Shown piece after piece: positions 24,739 through 36,463 of a stretch of DNA of 64,000 nucleotides. The stretch spans positions 310,001-374,000 of the forward strand of contig JAQPZY010001490.1 in the NCBI GenBank assembly GCA_029931535.1, read 5' to 3'. Position numbers and translations under genes: made by a program. The notes under the pieces were generated by a model, which saw only the letters and a program-made list of their open reading frames with translations, did no database searches and was not told the origin of the DNA. Each line of letters begins with the position of its first letter. Positions within the stretch are counted from its first letter, which is position 1. Origin of the DNA: Margaritifera margaritifera. Lineage: Eukaryota; Mollusca; Bivalvia; Unionida; Margaritiferidae.

Positions 24739-24781
<43 letters not shown>
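24719..24781. repeat. (ATT)n microsatellite
   Basis: An ATT trinucleotide tract of about 60 bases with a few interruptions at its start. Confidence 0.9.
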
Positions 24782-24782
<1 letters not shown>

Positions 24783-24878
24783 TTTGAGTTCTCACCATGG
24801 AAACATAGCCGCTGTTGTTGATAATGGTGGAACATATTCTGATATAGGGAGTCGGTACTGCTTCTACTATTACTTCTA

Positions 24879-25010
24879 AGATTTCCTCTATTTTCTATGA
24901 AGATTTCCTCTATTTTCTATGAAGATTTCCTCTATTTTCTATGAAGATTTCCTCTATTTTCTATGAAGATTTCCTCTATTTTCTATGAAGATTTCCTCTA
25001 TTTTCTATGA
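24879..25010. repeat. 22 bp minisatellite, six copies
   Basis: The unit AGATTTCCTCTATTTTCTAT plus GA begins at 24,879, 24,901, 24,923, 24,945, 24,967 and 24,989. The copies look identical, and a diverged seventh starts at 25,011. Identity between copies implies recent expansion. Confidence 0.95.
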
Positions 25011-25021
25011 AGATTTGCTTT

Positions 25022-26300
25022 ATTTTTATAATAAAAATTTGTTAATGATATTATATACCTCAATGTAACTTTTATTTTATTATTCAAAGCACAAAAATTA
25101 AATATTGATATGTTTTATTTCAAAGCAAATATTATTTTCCTAACATGATCTGTTCTGAGATATATACTCTGCATTTACCAACAATTCACATTACTAATAC
25201 AAACTTTGTCAACTTATTTTATTTAATGTTAATTACGACATTCATAGAGTCAAATGGCTCAGTGGCCTTGTTCCTGTATGACTATAATATTAATGTAATG
25301 TACAGAGCTGAAGATAACATAAACACACCTTGATTCGCATTTTTGAAATAATTATGTCCATAGCCTTAAACCACTGACAATTTTTAACTTACTTTAACAC
25401 ATACATACATGCATACATACAAAAAGGTCATAGAGCTTACTGGTGATATCTCTTCCTCTTAAACAATCACAATATTTCCAGCCATGACAGTAAAATCATA
25501 TCAGTATGTTTATTGTATCTGTAACACAAGATATTTTTGGCAGAATTTCATACTCTAGGCACTGTTCCAGTCTAATCTGGCACAGTGTCTAATTAATAAC
25601 GGCGTTTGTGTCTGGAATGAAAACATTCAAGCTAGACTTGTGACTACATATATTGCTGTGAAGCAATGACACACAGAATATATTTTTGACGTAGTTGTCG
25701 ATCAAAATGTCTGTGTCATTAATACTCTAACATAAACGTTTCCATTTGCTTTTTATCGCTGTCAAAGCAACGGCAATGATTGCATACAGTGATATACGTG
25801 ACACCGATACTAGATGTTTGTGCCAGGCTACATTTTTATCAATCCAACATTCGATATAACCACTAGTCCAACTCAAAATATTGTGGTTGCCTTAGTATGT
25901 ACAGTTGTGAAGCAATGATATACACCGCACACTTAGATATGTATGTAGATCAATATTTGTATATCGTCAATACTCAACTCAGTATTTTAGGTTTACCTGT
26001 ATATTGTTAAGGCATAATGACAAATATTGTATTCAGTGCTTGGATATATTGCATGATCTAAATTATATAGCATCAATATGCCAACTCAGTATGTATGTAT
26101 GCAACCTTGCTATATTTCATCGTCCATTCGTTCATTTTATCAGCTTATTTAGTCGCATTTTGATACCTGACAAACCCTACTAGCTTAACTTTATATACCA
26201 GCCATTAAGGTCTATGGTAGAATAAATCTGCCATTTTGGACTGATAAGTATAAACGTGTGTTTTACAAAGAAAGATCTTAGCATATTTTGTTCTATATTT
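25022..26300. other. Stretch without a recognised gene
   Basis: AT-rich intergenic DNA with only short random frames. A few CATA/GTAT units occur near 25,401-25,420 and 26,090. Confidence 0.4.
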
Positions 26301-26304
26301 GCAA

Positions 26305-26490
26305 AGAAGCCTCGGTGTAAGAGCGCCAATCTCGCGACCAAAAGGGGGGGGGGGCGAATCATACCATCGGATCTACCCTGGTCGGCTATCACGGTGTCTC
26401 ATTGGGCAAGGCACTTTAGTCCAATTGCATCGGCACTAAATAGCATAGTTGTGTTGCTGTGCCGTAAAACACCAAAACCGAACCACATTG
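26305..26490 (+). mobile_element. SINE with tRNA-related head, second family
   Basis: It begins AAGAGCGCCAATCTCGCGAC, followed by a G-run and a worn B box (GCGAATCATACC). Next is the body CACGGTGTCTCATTGGGCAA and GGCACTTTAGTCCAATTGCA. From memory this body is common in SINEs of molluscs and other marine invertebrates. The end is a short A/C-rich stretch (GTAAAACACCAAAACCGAAC). The A box is not recognisable. The G-run at 26,343-26,353 has probably expanded. Confidence 0.6.
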
Positions 26491-27237
26491 TATTTATCGG
26501 TAATAGTAATAAGCAAGCAGCTCAATCAATTACCTACTTTGCTTTATAAGGACATACTGGAAGTGTTACTCAGTTGTCAGTTATAGATTATTGCAACAGT
26601 ATGGAAATATAGAATGTCACATTAACTTTCGTCACAAGTATATGTGCTGAGGAATATACAAGCATAACTTATCAGGCTTGGTCTTCATAGAAAAGAAGAA
26701 ACAAACAGGAAAATACCTTTCAACTTAAGTACATACTGAGCTCAAAACTGTGCCTTTCTGTATGATTTCTATACAATCAATTTAATGTTAGTATCTCATT
26801 GATATGCCCACATTAACCAACTTGTTTTAAAACAGGCTGAATGTACTATCTTATCTTATTGTACAGCAGGCAAAATGTCAGCTAGCTTTTTATCTCAAAG
26901 TTCAGATGTTTTTTAAAAGCGGAACCCGATCATTTTTTACCACATTTCCCTACCGTTACTATCTGTCTTGCTGTTCTTTATTACTTCTTCTTTTCTCCTC
27001 CATATCGACGATAATGCTTCATTTTTCATTCAGGTTTCTGATACTTGCCGCTCAGTTGTACTTATATTTTAAAATGGAGCGGAATGTATATGTTTTTTTA
27101 AACTTGTTTTATAGTGGCTTGCAAATATAGTAATGTATGGTGGTGAAATATGTTTAAACTCAACTAGGCAAACGTCTGCTTAATGACCAATCTGAACTAT
27201 TTATATGCAATACGTGATCTATAAATTACCTGATTTT
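26491..27237. other. Stretch without a recognised gene
   Basis: Nothing beyond AT-rich intergenic DNA; the hydrophobic frame at 26,906-27,130 has no motif. Confidence 0.4.
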
Positions 27238-27795
27238 GTTACTTGCTTAGTAATGCAACGGATGATCTGTACAACGCATGGTTTCTTATTTGCTCAGTAC
27301 GGCAATGCATAATTTATACAATATGTAATTTTGTTATTTGCTCAGCACTATAATGCATGATCTATACTACACATGACTGTTTTTTGCTCTTTATTGCAAT
27401 GCATGGTTTATACAATATATGATTTTGTTATTTACTCAGTACTGCAATACATAATCAATTTAATACGTGACTTTCTTTTTTGCTCAGTATTGTAATGCAT
27501 GATCAATACAATAAGTGATTGTCTGTTTGGCTCAGTATTGTAATGCATGATCGATACAATATGTGATTTTGTTATTTTCTCAGTCTTGTAATGCATGAGA
27601 TATACAATATGTGATTTTCTTTTTTGCTCAGTATTGGAATACATGATCTATGCAATATATGATTTTCTTATTTGCTCAGCATTGCAATGCATGGTCTATA
27701 CGACTTTGTTATGTGCTCAGTATTGCAATGCATGATGTATAAAATACATGATTTTGTTATTTGCTCAGTATTGAAATGTATAGTCTAAGCAAATA
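27238..27795. repeat. 48 bp minisatellite, about 12 diverged copies
   Basis: The unit reads roughly TTATTTGCTCAGTATTGCAA followed by TGCATGATCTATACAATATG and TGATTTTG. Copies start near 27,238, 27,286 and then about every 48 bases, with one short copy near 27,690. Because 48 is divisible by three, a minus-strand frame (27,644-27,432) stays open as a 16-residue repeat (SHIVxxMHYNTEQKRK-like). Confidence 0.85.
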
Positions 27796-28033
27796 TTGAC
27801 ACAGAATTAGTTTACAGTCTTAAAAGCCACGATATACATAATAAGCCATGTATATGCTACAAGTTTCATATCTCCCAGGTGGACTTACAATTTAGCTACA
27901 GTCGGTTTAAGATTGTATGATATTGCGATGTTTAAATCTTACAGTAAATCTGCCCCATTTACCTGACGAACGACTCTGATATGAACGACTGTTATAAAAC
28001 CAACTTGTTGTGTAAGAAGAGATTGTATTGACC

Positions 28034-28346
28034 GCAATCTGAGTAAAAATCAGATCTACACAGTTCACCGTTGAGATCTCACAGACACCGATAAAAGTAC
28101 ATGTTTTGGTGACCTTTGGAATTCGCAGTCCGCTTATTTTAAGTAACCTGTCAGATAAAGCGTTGCAAATTAGTGTTAGGGAGAGTTATCGTAAGTAACG
28201 ATATGTTCCAAATGACGTGCGTCACTTAAAAAAAAATGAAAGCTGTGATTTGATTGGTGAACAACAAGATCAACAGAACATGACCTCTTATTGGTGCCCT
28301 TCAGATCTTCAGGTAGGACTGTGGAGATCTGATTTTAATCAGATTG
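28034..28346. mobile_element. MITE, 313 bp, with 8 bp target-site duplication
   Basis: The left end GCAATCTGAGTAAAAATCAG continues ATCTACACAG. The right end read in reverse is CAATCTGATTAAAATCAGAT then CTCCACAG, so the inverted termini agree over about 28 bases with few mismatches. TATTGACC is present exactly at 28,026-28,033 and again at 28,347-28,354. The interior has no coding frame. An 8 bp duplication fits hAT or P-like transposases acting in trans (inference). Confidence 0.8.
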
Positions 28347-28354
28347 TATTGACC

Positions 28355-30900
28355 TAGACTTGATGACTATTATTTGGAAGGTAGCTGTGTTTATTAAGAG
28401 CTTCAAATAAATGTTGATACTATACTGCAAATATATACATTGTACAATTATTTCAGAAAATTGCGCCGAAGAACGATGACAAGAGCAACATTTACATTTT
28501 ATGTTTACTCAGTACGTAGAGAGAATTCAAAGGCGAAATCTTTATTTTGACTCAAAACACACCCTTTAAAGCACTCGCATGGTGAAATTGCATACCACGG
28601 TGAACGTGTTAGAGAAATACACAGTGGTCACATCATGATATTGTATTCAAGGGTAAACTGCTGGTAACTCAAACAAATACTAAGCTATGGACCAATGTAT
28701 TCGTAATTCAGAGATCCATTTATAAATAGTCTACAGAGGGTAACTTCAACATACACGTACACACACTATATATTTTTTTGCCCGTTTTTTTATCCCATAT
28801 GTTTGACTTTTCTTCCCTCTTAAACTTATACATAATCTCAATAAATGAGAGTTGAGAAGCTCTAGCTGACTCACAGACAACTGATTATTGTCCGACACGT
28901 GGAACCAGCCCATGTGTGGTGAAGTATTAAATATCGTTAAAAAATCGTTTCAAGTCGACTGGCTGAAGATAATTACAGGAACAAATTAACGTATTGTTTT
29001 CCAGAATAATCCTTTCATATGGGTAAACTATACACAATAGTTGGCTTGAATCTAATATTATTTCCATTTTATCGCTGTCTCCACATAGGTACTAACATAT
29101 GCAAACTGGGAAATATCGGTCGGATTTTTACAGAAATCACATACAGAGGAAGTTCCGCAACAACAAGCCATGACGCGCATATTTTCGTCGTTTTAAAAGT
29201 TTGCTTTTGGATAGATCATGCATAGGATGCAAGTGTGTTTTGATATCTTATTTGGAAAGTGTAGCAATTTTGCAAAATAATAACATGACAATCTATGGGA
29301 AGTTAATTAATTGTATGTGCCCCTAAAATACAGGGCACATTCAATTGCTATGGAACTAACCCACAAGATGTACTATTTATACGTACGGGAATCATTGTCA
29401 AGTGTACATAATTTATTTCTCCACCAACTAAAATGAACCATCAAATGGTCGGTGGAAATGCAAATGTAGTTGAAATTAAATGTTCTTGAACTCTGGTGGC
29501 ATATATTAGTTAAAACACGCCTTAATAAGCAAGGAATACATATATAATTTTATTATTCGCAGAAAACGGCAAGGTACCATCTACTCTCGCAGCACAATTG
29601 TATTATTAATATAAAAACGCACACTAGTACAAGGGCAACGTACATTACTATGGCTGTAGACAAACAAAATGAAATCGATTAACAAATTATATTATGAAAC
29701 CGGCAAACACAGAATGTGCAAGAATATATTTCTAAGCATACGTTTTAGGGCACATATGTCGAATATTCGCCATATCCTTTATTCAATAGGTGTAGAACAA
29801 ATATCTCATTGAATTGGTTGGGTATGAACAGTATTCTGGCATTTTAAATTCAAGTGGCATAATCACTCAAAAGAACCATATCATTAGAAGCAGATGTTTA
29901 GAAAGCTCAAATTATTTACAGCGACATATAGATCGTTGTTGGCCCTACGCAGCTCCGTCAAGGTCTTTCATTATTTCTTAATTGAAGTGTCCATTAGCCT
30001 GACTTGAATAACATTTCGATTAGTCAAACAAATGACAATGTTAATACTGGGTAAAGACATTTTCTGCCAAGGGTATTTTCTGACAATAGTGCACCCCCAG
30101 TGTTTGGCCTCAAACCAGTTTTCATTAGTCATACTTTTTTCTTGCCAAATGTACCAAGTCGTATGCATGTATGTATATATATATATATATATATATAAAT
30201 CAACGAGTAACTAGCCAACGACTACAACTCGACCCCCTCGAGAAGTTACCAATTGAATCTAAACTGGAGTGGACCGATATAGAATGCACACGTAAGGAAT
30301 GATGCTGGATAGTATATTTGAAAACTCATGGGAGTTTGGTCTAAATGAAAAAGTCTAAATTTCCCAATGCAATCTTTTCAAAACTACAGCCACGCATCAG
30401 TGTATCAGATGTACGCAATATTTGCGATATTTACCCAAGTAAACATTCCGTAACTCTTTACTTTTATTATTATTATTGGTAGTAGTAGTAGTTGTAGTAT
30501 TTTAACTCTTGTCCATTATCCCGCTATACCATTTTCTTTACATATTTCCTTTAGTACCCTCATGCAAAACTTTACCGAGAAAATACTTTTTATTGTAAAT
30601 TTTGCAAATGGAGTTGATTATTCGCCACGCATGGTTTCCGTCCTTTGTATCCAGACGGCATTTATGTTACAATTATTTGGTTCTAGGTACGATAAGTACG
30701 ATAATCGCTTCTTTGATTTTTGTCATACAATGGCAGCAGAAAATAGACAAGTAGTTTACACGTTTTAAACTCGTTTTTCAATTTTGTCTTCTTTCTTTCT
30801 TCTCCTTTGTATCTCTTGTTTTTAGATTTCCCCCTATCATGCAAGCATGTAGGAGTCAAAACTTTCTCTTGGCTGTTGTGTTCAGTGTTTGTATTGTGGT
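28355..30900. other. Stretch without a recognised gene
   Basis: AT-rich intergenic DNA. It holds short TA tracts at 30,173-30,197 and AGT repeats near 30,479-30,495. The open frames at 29,019, 29,971 and 30,562 show no motif. Confidence 0.4.
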
Positions 30901-30909
30901 TGTAAGTTG

Positions 30910-30958
30910 TTCTTCCCCTGACGAAGAGCTTGCTTAGCTCGAAACCTTGGGAAGCTTT
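30910..30958 (+). ncRNA. Hammerhead-ribozyme-like motif
   Basis: CTGACGA (30,918-30,924) is followed by a hairpin in which GAGCT pairs with AGCTC around TGCTT, then GAAAC (30,941-30,945). Outside, CTTCCC pairs with GGGAAG. This is the CUGANGA / stem II / GAAA plan of hammerhead ribozymes, which Penelope-like elements and retrozymes carry. Two departures are visible: one unpaired A between CUGACGA and stem II, and no clear UH cleavage site with a proper stem III. It may be a dead relic. A (TA)n tract starts 30 bases downstream. Confidence 0.35.
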
Positions 30959-30983
30959 TGTATTTGCGCCTTTTTCAATGTTC

Positions 30984-30987
<4 letters not shown>

Positions 30988-31057
<70 letters not shown>
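30988..31057. repeat. (TA)n microsatellite
   Basis: About 66 bases of perfect TA repeat directly downstream of the hammerhead-like motif; it ends in a short GATA run. Confidence 0.95.
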
Positions 31058-31060
<3 letters not shown>

Positions 31061-31651
31061 AGATAGATAATTCAACGGATTGCAAGATGGATCAAAACAA
31101 AAGAGCCGGGATGAAAAACTTACCGCCTGTACGTGTACATTTTCTGAACCTCGCGACACATCACATGGCCCTTGCCTACTTATATACCCCTCCTCCTCCG
31201 GAATGATATTCCTGGACCCGCCTCTGCATCAGTAAATGTTCTTTTTCAAAACAAGCTCAGTCTGACTCCAAACCATAAGGGGAAAGATTGGAGACTTTAT
31301 GCATCTGATTTTTTTAAACAAATAACAATTATATGATATATACAGTTATGTAGGAAAAGAGTGAGACAGGTCTGCTTAGTGTATAATAGGGATACGACTT
31401 TAAAACCCTGGGCTGTACATTACAATGCAAAATACTATTATTGTGCAACAGCTCCCTCTCCCTCCCCCCCCCTCTCTCTCTCTCTCTCTCGGCCGAAAAA
31501 CTGGATTCAACGAAGGAATTATTGACTGGCCTGCGTTCATAGGCCTAAAACGATATAGGGATAATGATCGATAGATAGAGAGAGAGAGATACACGTGAGG
31601 AAAGATGGACGAAGAGATAATTACATATTGAATTCCACATACATATATTTT

Positions 31652-31652
31652 G

Positions 31653-31735
<83 letters not shown>
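31652..31735. repeat. (AC)n(AT)n microsatellite
   Basis: An AC tract followed by an AT tract. CT tracts lie at 31,454-31,490, with a short GA run near 31,577-31,588. Confidence 0.95.
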
Positions 31736-31737
<2 letters not shown>

Positions 31738-31739
31738 AG

Positions 31740-33640
31740 TGGGAGGATGGAAACGGACGGAGTTTTGAATGTTGGATTCAACATCCTTACATATTGGCAT
31801 AAAACATGCAAAAATAGGAAAAAGGAAAACGCTTGCATAGTTTACAGTCTATAGAAAACGACTTTCAATTGTATTCAAAGTTTTATTCTGAAATAAAATT
31901 ACTTTTAGTCAACATTTCATGGAGGAAACAATATGTGCAATATGTGTGTCTTGTATTTACATGTCTATATGATGGACATTAATTAACCCGACTGATATAA
32001 AAACACATCTTTACTACATCGCTAGAAATAATTTGTAAAATATACAGAAATGTAATACATGTACATATAATATAATTTTCTCAATGACTTTCATGCACTT
32101 ATGTCATTCAATGATCATAAAATATTAAATCTTTTGAACGAGACTCTCATGTGCCTTATAATTATATTGCACAGGTTATAGCTGCCTAAAATGCATGTGC
32201 ATGTAATTCAAGAAAGTTTAATTCATGATATATACAATGCAAACAATTAAATACAATTTAAGAAATTACAACCTTGTAAAAGCTTCAGTTCCTCCCCCCC
32301 CCCCATCTATCTCTCTCTCTCTCTCTCTCTCTCTCCGCAAGTTCATGCATATTTCTGCCCTAGCATATAGTTGTATTAAAACTTTAGAAACCTTCACACA
32401 AAAGTTTAATTACTGGTGCCAATTCATTAATGCGTGAGTTTGTAATAATACACAAACACACTCAATAACTGCATCCAATGTATGCACCATTGATAGAAAG
32501 GCATTCAATTCCCATCATTATTTCTTTTTTACAGAAATGAACAAATGAGGATGAACCCCTCTTCACCGACTGCAAATACTTACATTCAACGCAAAACTAA
32601 CAATTACTCTCTTTTTAATGCATCTTCTCAATCAATGGTCACAGGGGCAAGTGTGTGTGGGAAGGGAGCAGCCCCCTACCACCCAACCCCCACACCCAAA
32701 GGCCAAAAACAAAACACGAAACAAGCAGTACGTTTCCTAGAGTCAGTTTTCTTTACACTTCAGATAGCTAAAAGTATGCCTTGGAAACACTTAAAATGCA
32801 AGATTCCGGAGGCTTGGACACAAACACCTCGTCTACTTGTTTATGCTCCCTTAAATGATATTTATGAATCCTCCCCTGGCTCACAAGGCTAGTATTATAA
32901 ATTAAACGAAATTTAATATTCTGGCGTATACTCGTCAATCCTATGTTTAAATTATATATTCTCTTGTACTTTCATCTATATTCTGATCGCTTGTTGATAT
33001 AGGTTTAATCCCCAGCCTGCATCAAACTCCTCCCAAAATATATCATTTCAAGCAAAAATTATTATCTCCTTTATTTCGTTGGACATTTACTTATGCGCTC
33101 CACACGGTATGAACAGCGTTTTTTTTTAATTGGTCTCACAAAACCTTTTCAATTGAAATTCGGAACACGGTTTAATGAACTTGTCTTGGTGTTAACTTTA
33201 AAATAACGCTTGTGGACCAATGACGAGACGGTATCTGAGAATATTTATAAATATAAAAAGAAAAATACCCTTTCGTAGATATACTAAGGTTTTATATGAT
33301 ACCTACTCTTTTTTAAATATATTGTATATGCATATACAGTAAAGGAACATACAATTATGATCAACGATTTTTATTTTTAGGTCGGTAGGTACGTTAATAT
33401 ATAGGTAGATAGCTGTGTCTGTAGATTACCAATCGAGTCACTACGTCCAACGTCAAAGGCAGATGTTGAATATTTAATTGAACTTTTTAGTTCATACAAT
33501 TATTCAGATATCTTGTCGACCTGAGCGGGCATAGACACCCTAACACATGTTCAAAGACTTTTTCAACCGAATCATTTTTCTTTCCAAAACAAATAAGTTA
33601 TGATGATTCAAAATAAGCAATGATTAAGTTTGTTTGCAGT
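31740..33640. other. Intergenic stretch 3' of the TNF-like gene, with repeat fragments
   Basis: It holds a C-run and CT tract at 32,292-32,335. Its main feature is copy 2 of the diverged dispersed repeat (about 32,740-32,860), which aligns with the reverse complement of 3250-3372. The 115-codon frame at 32,545-32,892 covers that repeat and has no protein motif. No other gene is seen. Confidence 0.4.
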
Positions 33641-33665
33641 TTTGTTGTTGTTGTTGTTGTTGTTG

Positions 33666-33671
33666 TTTATT
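33666..33671 (-). terminator. Possible polyadenylation signal of the TNF-like gene
   Basis: AATAAA on the minus strand about 150 bases beyond the stop codon, next to a (CAA)n run (33,642-33,665). It is the nearest canonical hexamer I see downstream, though other A-rich hexamers exist in this AT-rich DNA. Confidence 0.3.
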
Positions 33672-33818
33672 TATATCAAAGTGTATGATTTGAAGGAATG
33701 AAATACATTAACAACGTTATTAAATCATCTTCCTCCTTTGTTGACCTTTACCCTTTCGAATATACCTCAGGCTAAAATGACAATTAAACTTGAAAATTGG
33801 TTAATGTATTTCATTCAT

Positions 33819-35383
33819 TCAAATCATAGCCACACCAAAATAGTTTGAGCTCGGATGTGCCAACAATTCTAAGTCTGAAATTGTGACATAAACTTCATCC
33901 CCTGGGTCTAATTTAATGGCAGCCGATAAATAGCTATCGTAAATATTGAAATATCCGTTTTGGGAGACTTCTCGCGGGTGTTCAGTTCTGATCAGTTCCT
34001 CTGCTTTTCCCTTTAAGATATTGAAGCGGTAAATCGCGTGCTTGATACCAGTCGGTTGCTGAACATGGCCAGTGTTTCGCTTTTGACGCGTTGAATCAGT
34101 ATATCGTTTACGACGTGCCGACTCGTCTGTTGCAGTTGCATTCTTGCATGTTTCGTAGAGATCAAGGAAAGAATGGATGACATACGTTCCCTTCGTTGGA
34201 ACCACCAGTCGCCCATGTCTGTACTCCATGCCATATCTAAGGAATGCTCCATCATCTTTATGGTGCCATTCCCTCACCGGGATCGTATCGCCATCATCTA
34301 GAACAGAACAATTAAACACTAGAAACGTGTTCATGAAATAAGGATGCCTCACCACAGTCCTCAAAGTTTAACTAAGGTGTGACTGGAGAACGGGTGAATG
34401 GGCAAGAATAATACCATATGCCGTACCAATATCTAGATAGACCAAATCCTTGTTTGATAACAATATATATTAATGCTTGTAAACATATGAATATTCACTG
34501 TGTGAAAAAATCTATCTACCTAAGTCATAATAAGATGTATAATGTTACATATGAGAGAGATACTAAGCTTTAAGCTAGTGTTGACTCTTGTGTATACAAA
34601 GCGACGTTAAAGAGAGAGAAAGAGAAAAAGAGGAGAGGAGGGGGACTGATTTGCAAGTTTAATAATGAACATCGGATTTTCAAAAGAGCAAATGTGATGC
34701 TGTATATTCATGGTTAGTCTCCAGTAAAAGCATCTTTAATATAAAAGGATATAAATACTGAATATGTCATTCATATTTTATCATTTGCATAAAGGATGCT
34801 ACTTTGTTAAACTTACATGCCCGGGGAGGGGGCTGTTTCTTTCCCGTAACGCGAGCAGAGGGCTTTATGTTCCAGCGAAGAGTCCTCAATAAACCCATCA
34901 ACTGAGGAGATGGTCCTGAAATATAAATATACAGACATAATACACACGTAAACATCTCTGTTGATTTATTTTAGACATAAAAAACTATTTTATATTTGCA
35001 TGATAATATACAGAATACTGATTGCAAATCGCATCCAGTTAAAAACACTACGTAAAGATTTACCTGCAGTAGTTTTCAGTCTGTCTTCTGACTCAAGACG
35101 TTCGTTTTCGATGATTATTGCCTGTATAAATAAATTATGGATTGTTAACATATATTGTATGTAGTTAAATGGTCTGTAATTAGTTTGTATCCCTCCAAAT
35201 ATAAGATCCTTCCTAAGTAAACATCTACTACCTACCTATTCATCTATCTCTATGTCACCCTGTTTTGCATACATGTATGTATGTATGTATGTATGTATGT
35301 ATGTATGTATGTATGTATGTATGTATGTATGTATGTATGTATGTATGTATGTATGTATGTATGTATGTATGTATGTATGTATG

Positions 35384-35414
<31 letters not shown>

Positions 35415-35793
35415 TGTATTTATATGTGTATGTATGTATTCATTCGTGATACATGAAGTAATCAAAGGAATGAGCACATGCCTGAATTCATGAACTTGTT
35501 CATCTCTGCATTCACCCTTTAATTGGTTGTTTCATCTAGCAATCCATATATAACTGAATTTTCCCACACATGTCAAGAATACATACCTCTGTTAAATATT
35601 CAGAGAGCCGATCAGATGAACATCCGCAACTTATTCCCGCTTGAGCAGAAAATGGTTTACTTTCAAGGCACAATCTCTCGCAGGTTGGTATCGAGGGCGG
35701 TTTGGGCATAGTGTACAATAATGCCAACACAGTCACTAACACAGTTAGAGTCGCTACCAAAACACCAGCAGTCACACACTGAACTACCATCAT
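33819..35793 (-). CDS. TNF-superfamily ligand, four coding exons, 280 aa
   Basis: A type II membrane cytokine-like ligand expected to trimerise and bind TNF-receptor-family proteins outside the cell. Proposed exons are 35,793-35,587, 35,121-35,064, 34,915-34,817 and 34,297-33,819. All junctions are AG/GT and the phases match (0, 1, 1), giving one frame of 281 codons including stop. Exon 1 has a very short cytosolic start, a signal anchor (about residues 6-28, CVTAGVLVATLTVLVTVLAL) and a Cys-rich stalk (CERLC, CGC). Exon 2 is charged and helical. The TNF-homology domain starts at KPSARVTGKKQ (exon 3) and continues with FLRYGMEYRHGRLVVPTKGT, YVIHSFLDLYETC, LSAAIKLDPGDEVYVTISDL and the terminal YFGVAMI. 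A Lys/Arg-rich loop with RRKR and RQKR interrupts the domain. The ATG could be preceded by an untranslated exon, since TTTTCAG lies five bases upstream. The calls of TNF family and intact gene are both inference from motifs. Confidence 0.8.
35272..35414. repeat. (ATGT)n microsatellite inside TNF-like intron 1
   Basis: About 35 copies of a 4 bp unit. It lies between coding exons 1 and 2 of the TNF-like gene and accounts for several spurious frames on both strands. Confidence 0.95.
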
Positions 35794-35799
35794 CCTTGC

Positions 35800-36387
35800 T
35801 GAAAATTCAGAATTAATGATAAAACAACGTAAGAACTGCTGCTCTGTGTGATAGTGTGCCTGAACTACGGGAGAGAAACAGCCCCTGGAATGAATTTCAG
35901 CGCACCATTCAAACTGTTCAAGCTTATAACCAACGCCGTTTGGGGAATGAGATTAGTTTACTCGCGTTTTTATAGTGGTAGTCACCGACTCGGTCAATAC
36001 AGTTTCCAGGTAGAGGACGCAAGCAACGATACAATCATACCTGTTAAGCTAGGTAACATAAGAGTATTGTTTAAAATGAAACAAGTTACTTTATATCTGT
36101 TAGTTCTATGTTGTCCTCCTCCTATTGAAAATGTGTTATTATTATCATTACCATTATTATCAATATTATTATTATTATTATTAGTAGTAGTATTCAATTG
36201 ATATGTTCCTTTTGTTTTGTTTGTCATTGTTGTTGTCGTTGCTGTGAACAGACTGGGGTAGACATTCGAATCAAAAACCTGTACTCTCCGTTTATACTTC
36301 CATTAAAACAAGTTCATCGTCATCATATGATAAGAAACAACGAAAGAATTATGACTTTGTGTACAATTCAAAGGACTGGAAAGAAAG

Positions 36388-36463
<76 letters not shown>

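Noticed and set aside
32545..32892. 115-codon plus-strand frame
   Set aside because: Covers a dispersed repeat that has a reverse-complement relative at 3.3 kb; no domain and no splice context.
34013..34255. 80-codon minus-strand frame inside the TNF-like exon 4
   Set aside because: Out-of-phase shadow of the real exon; the in-phase frame carries the TNF motifs.
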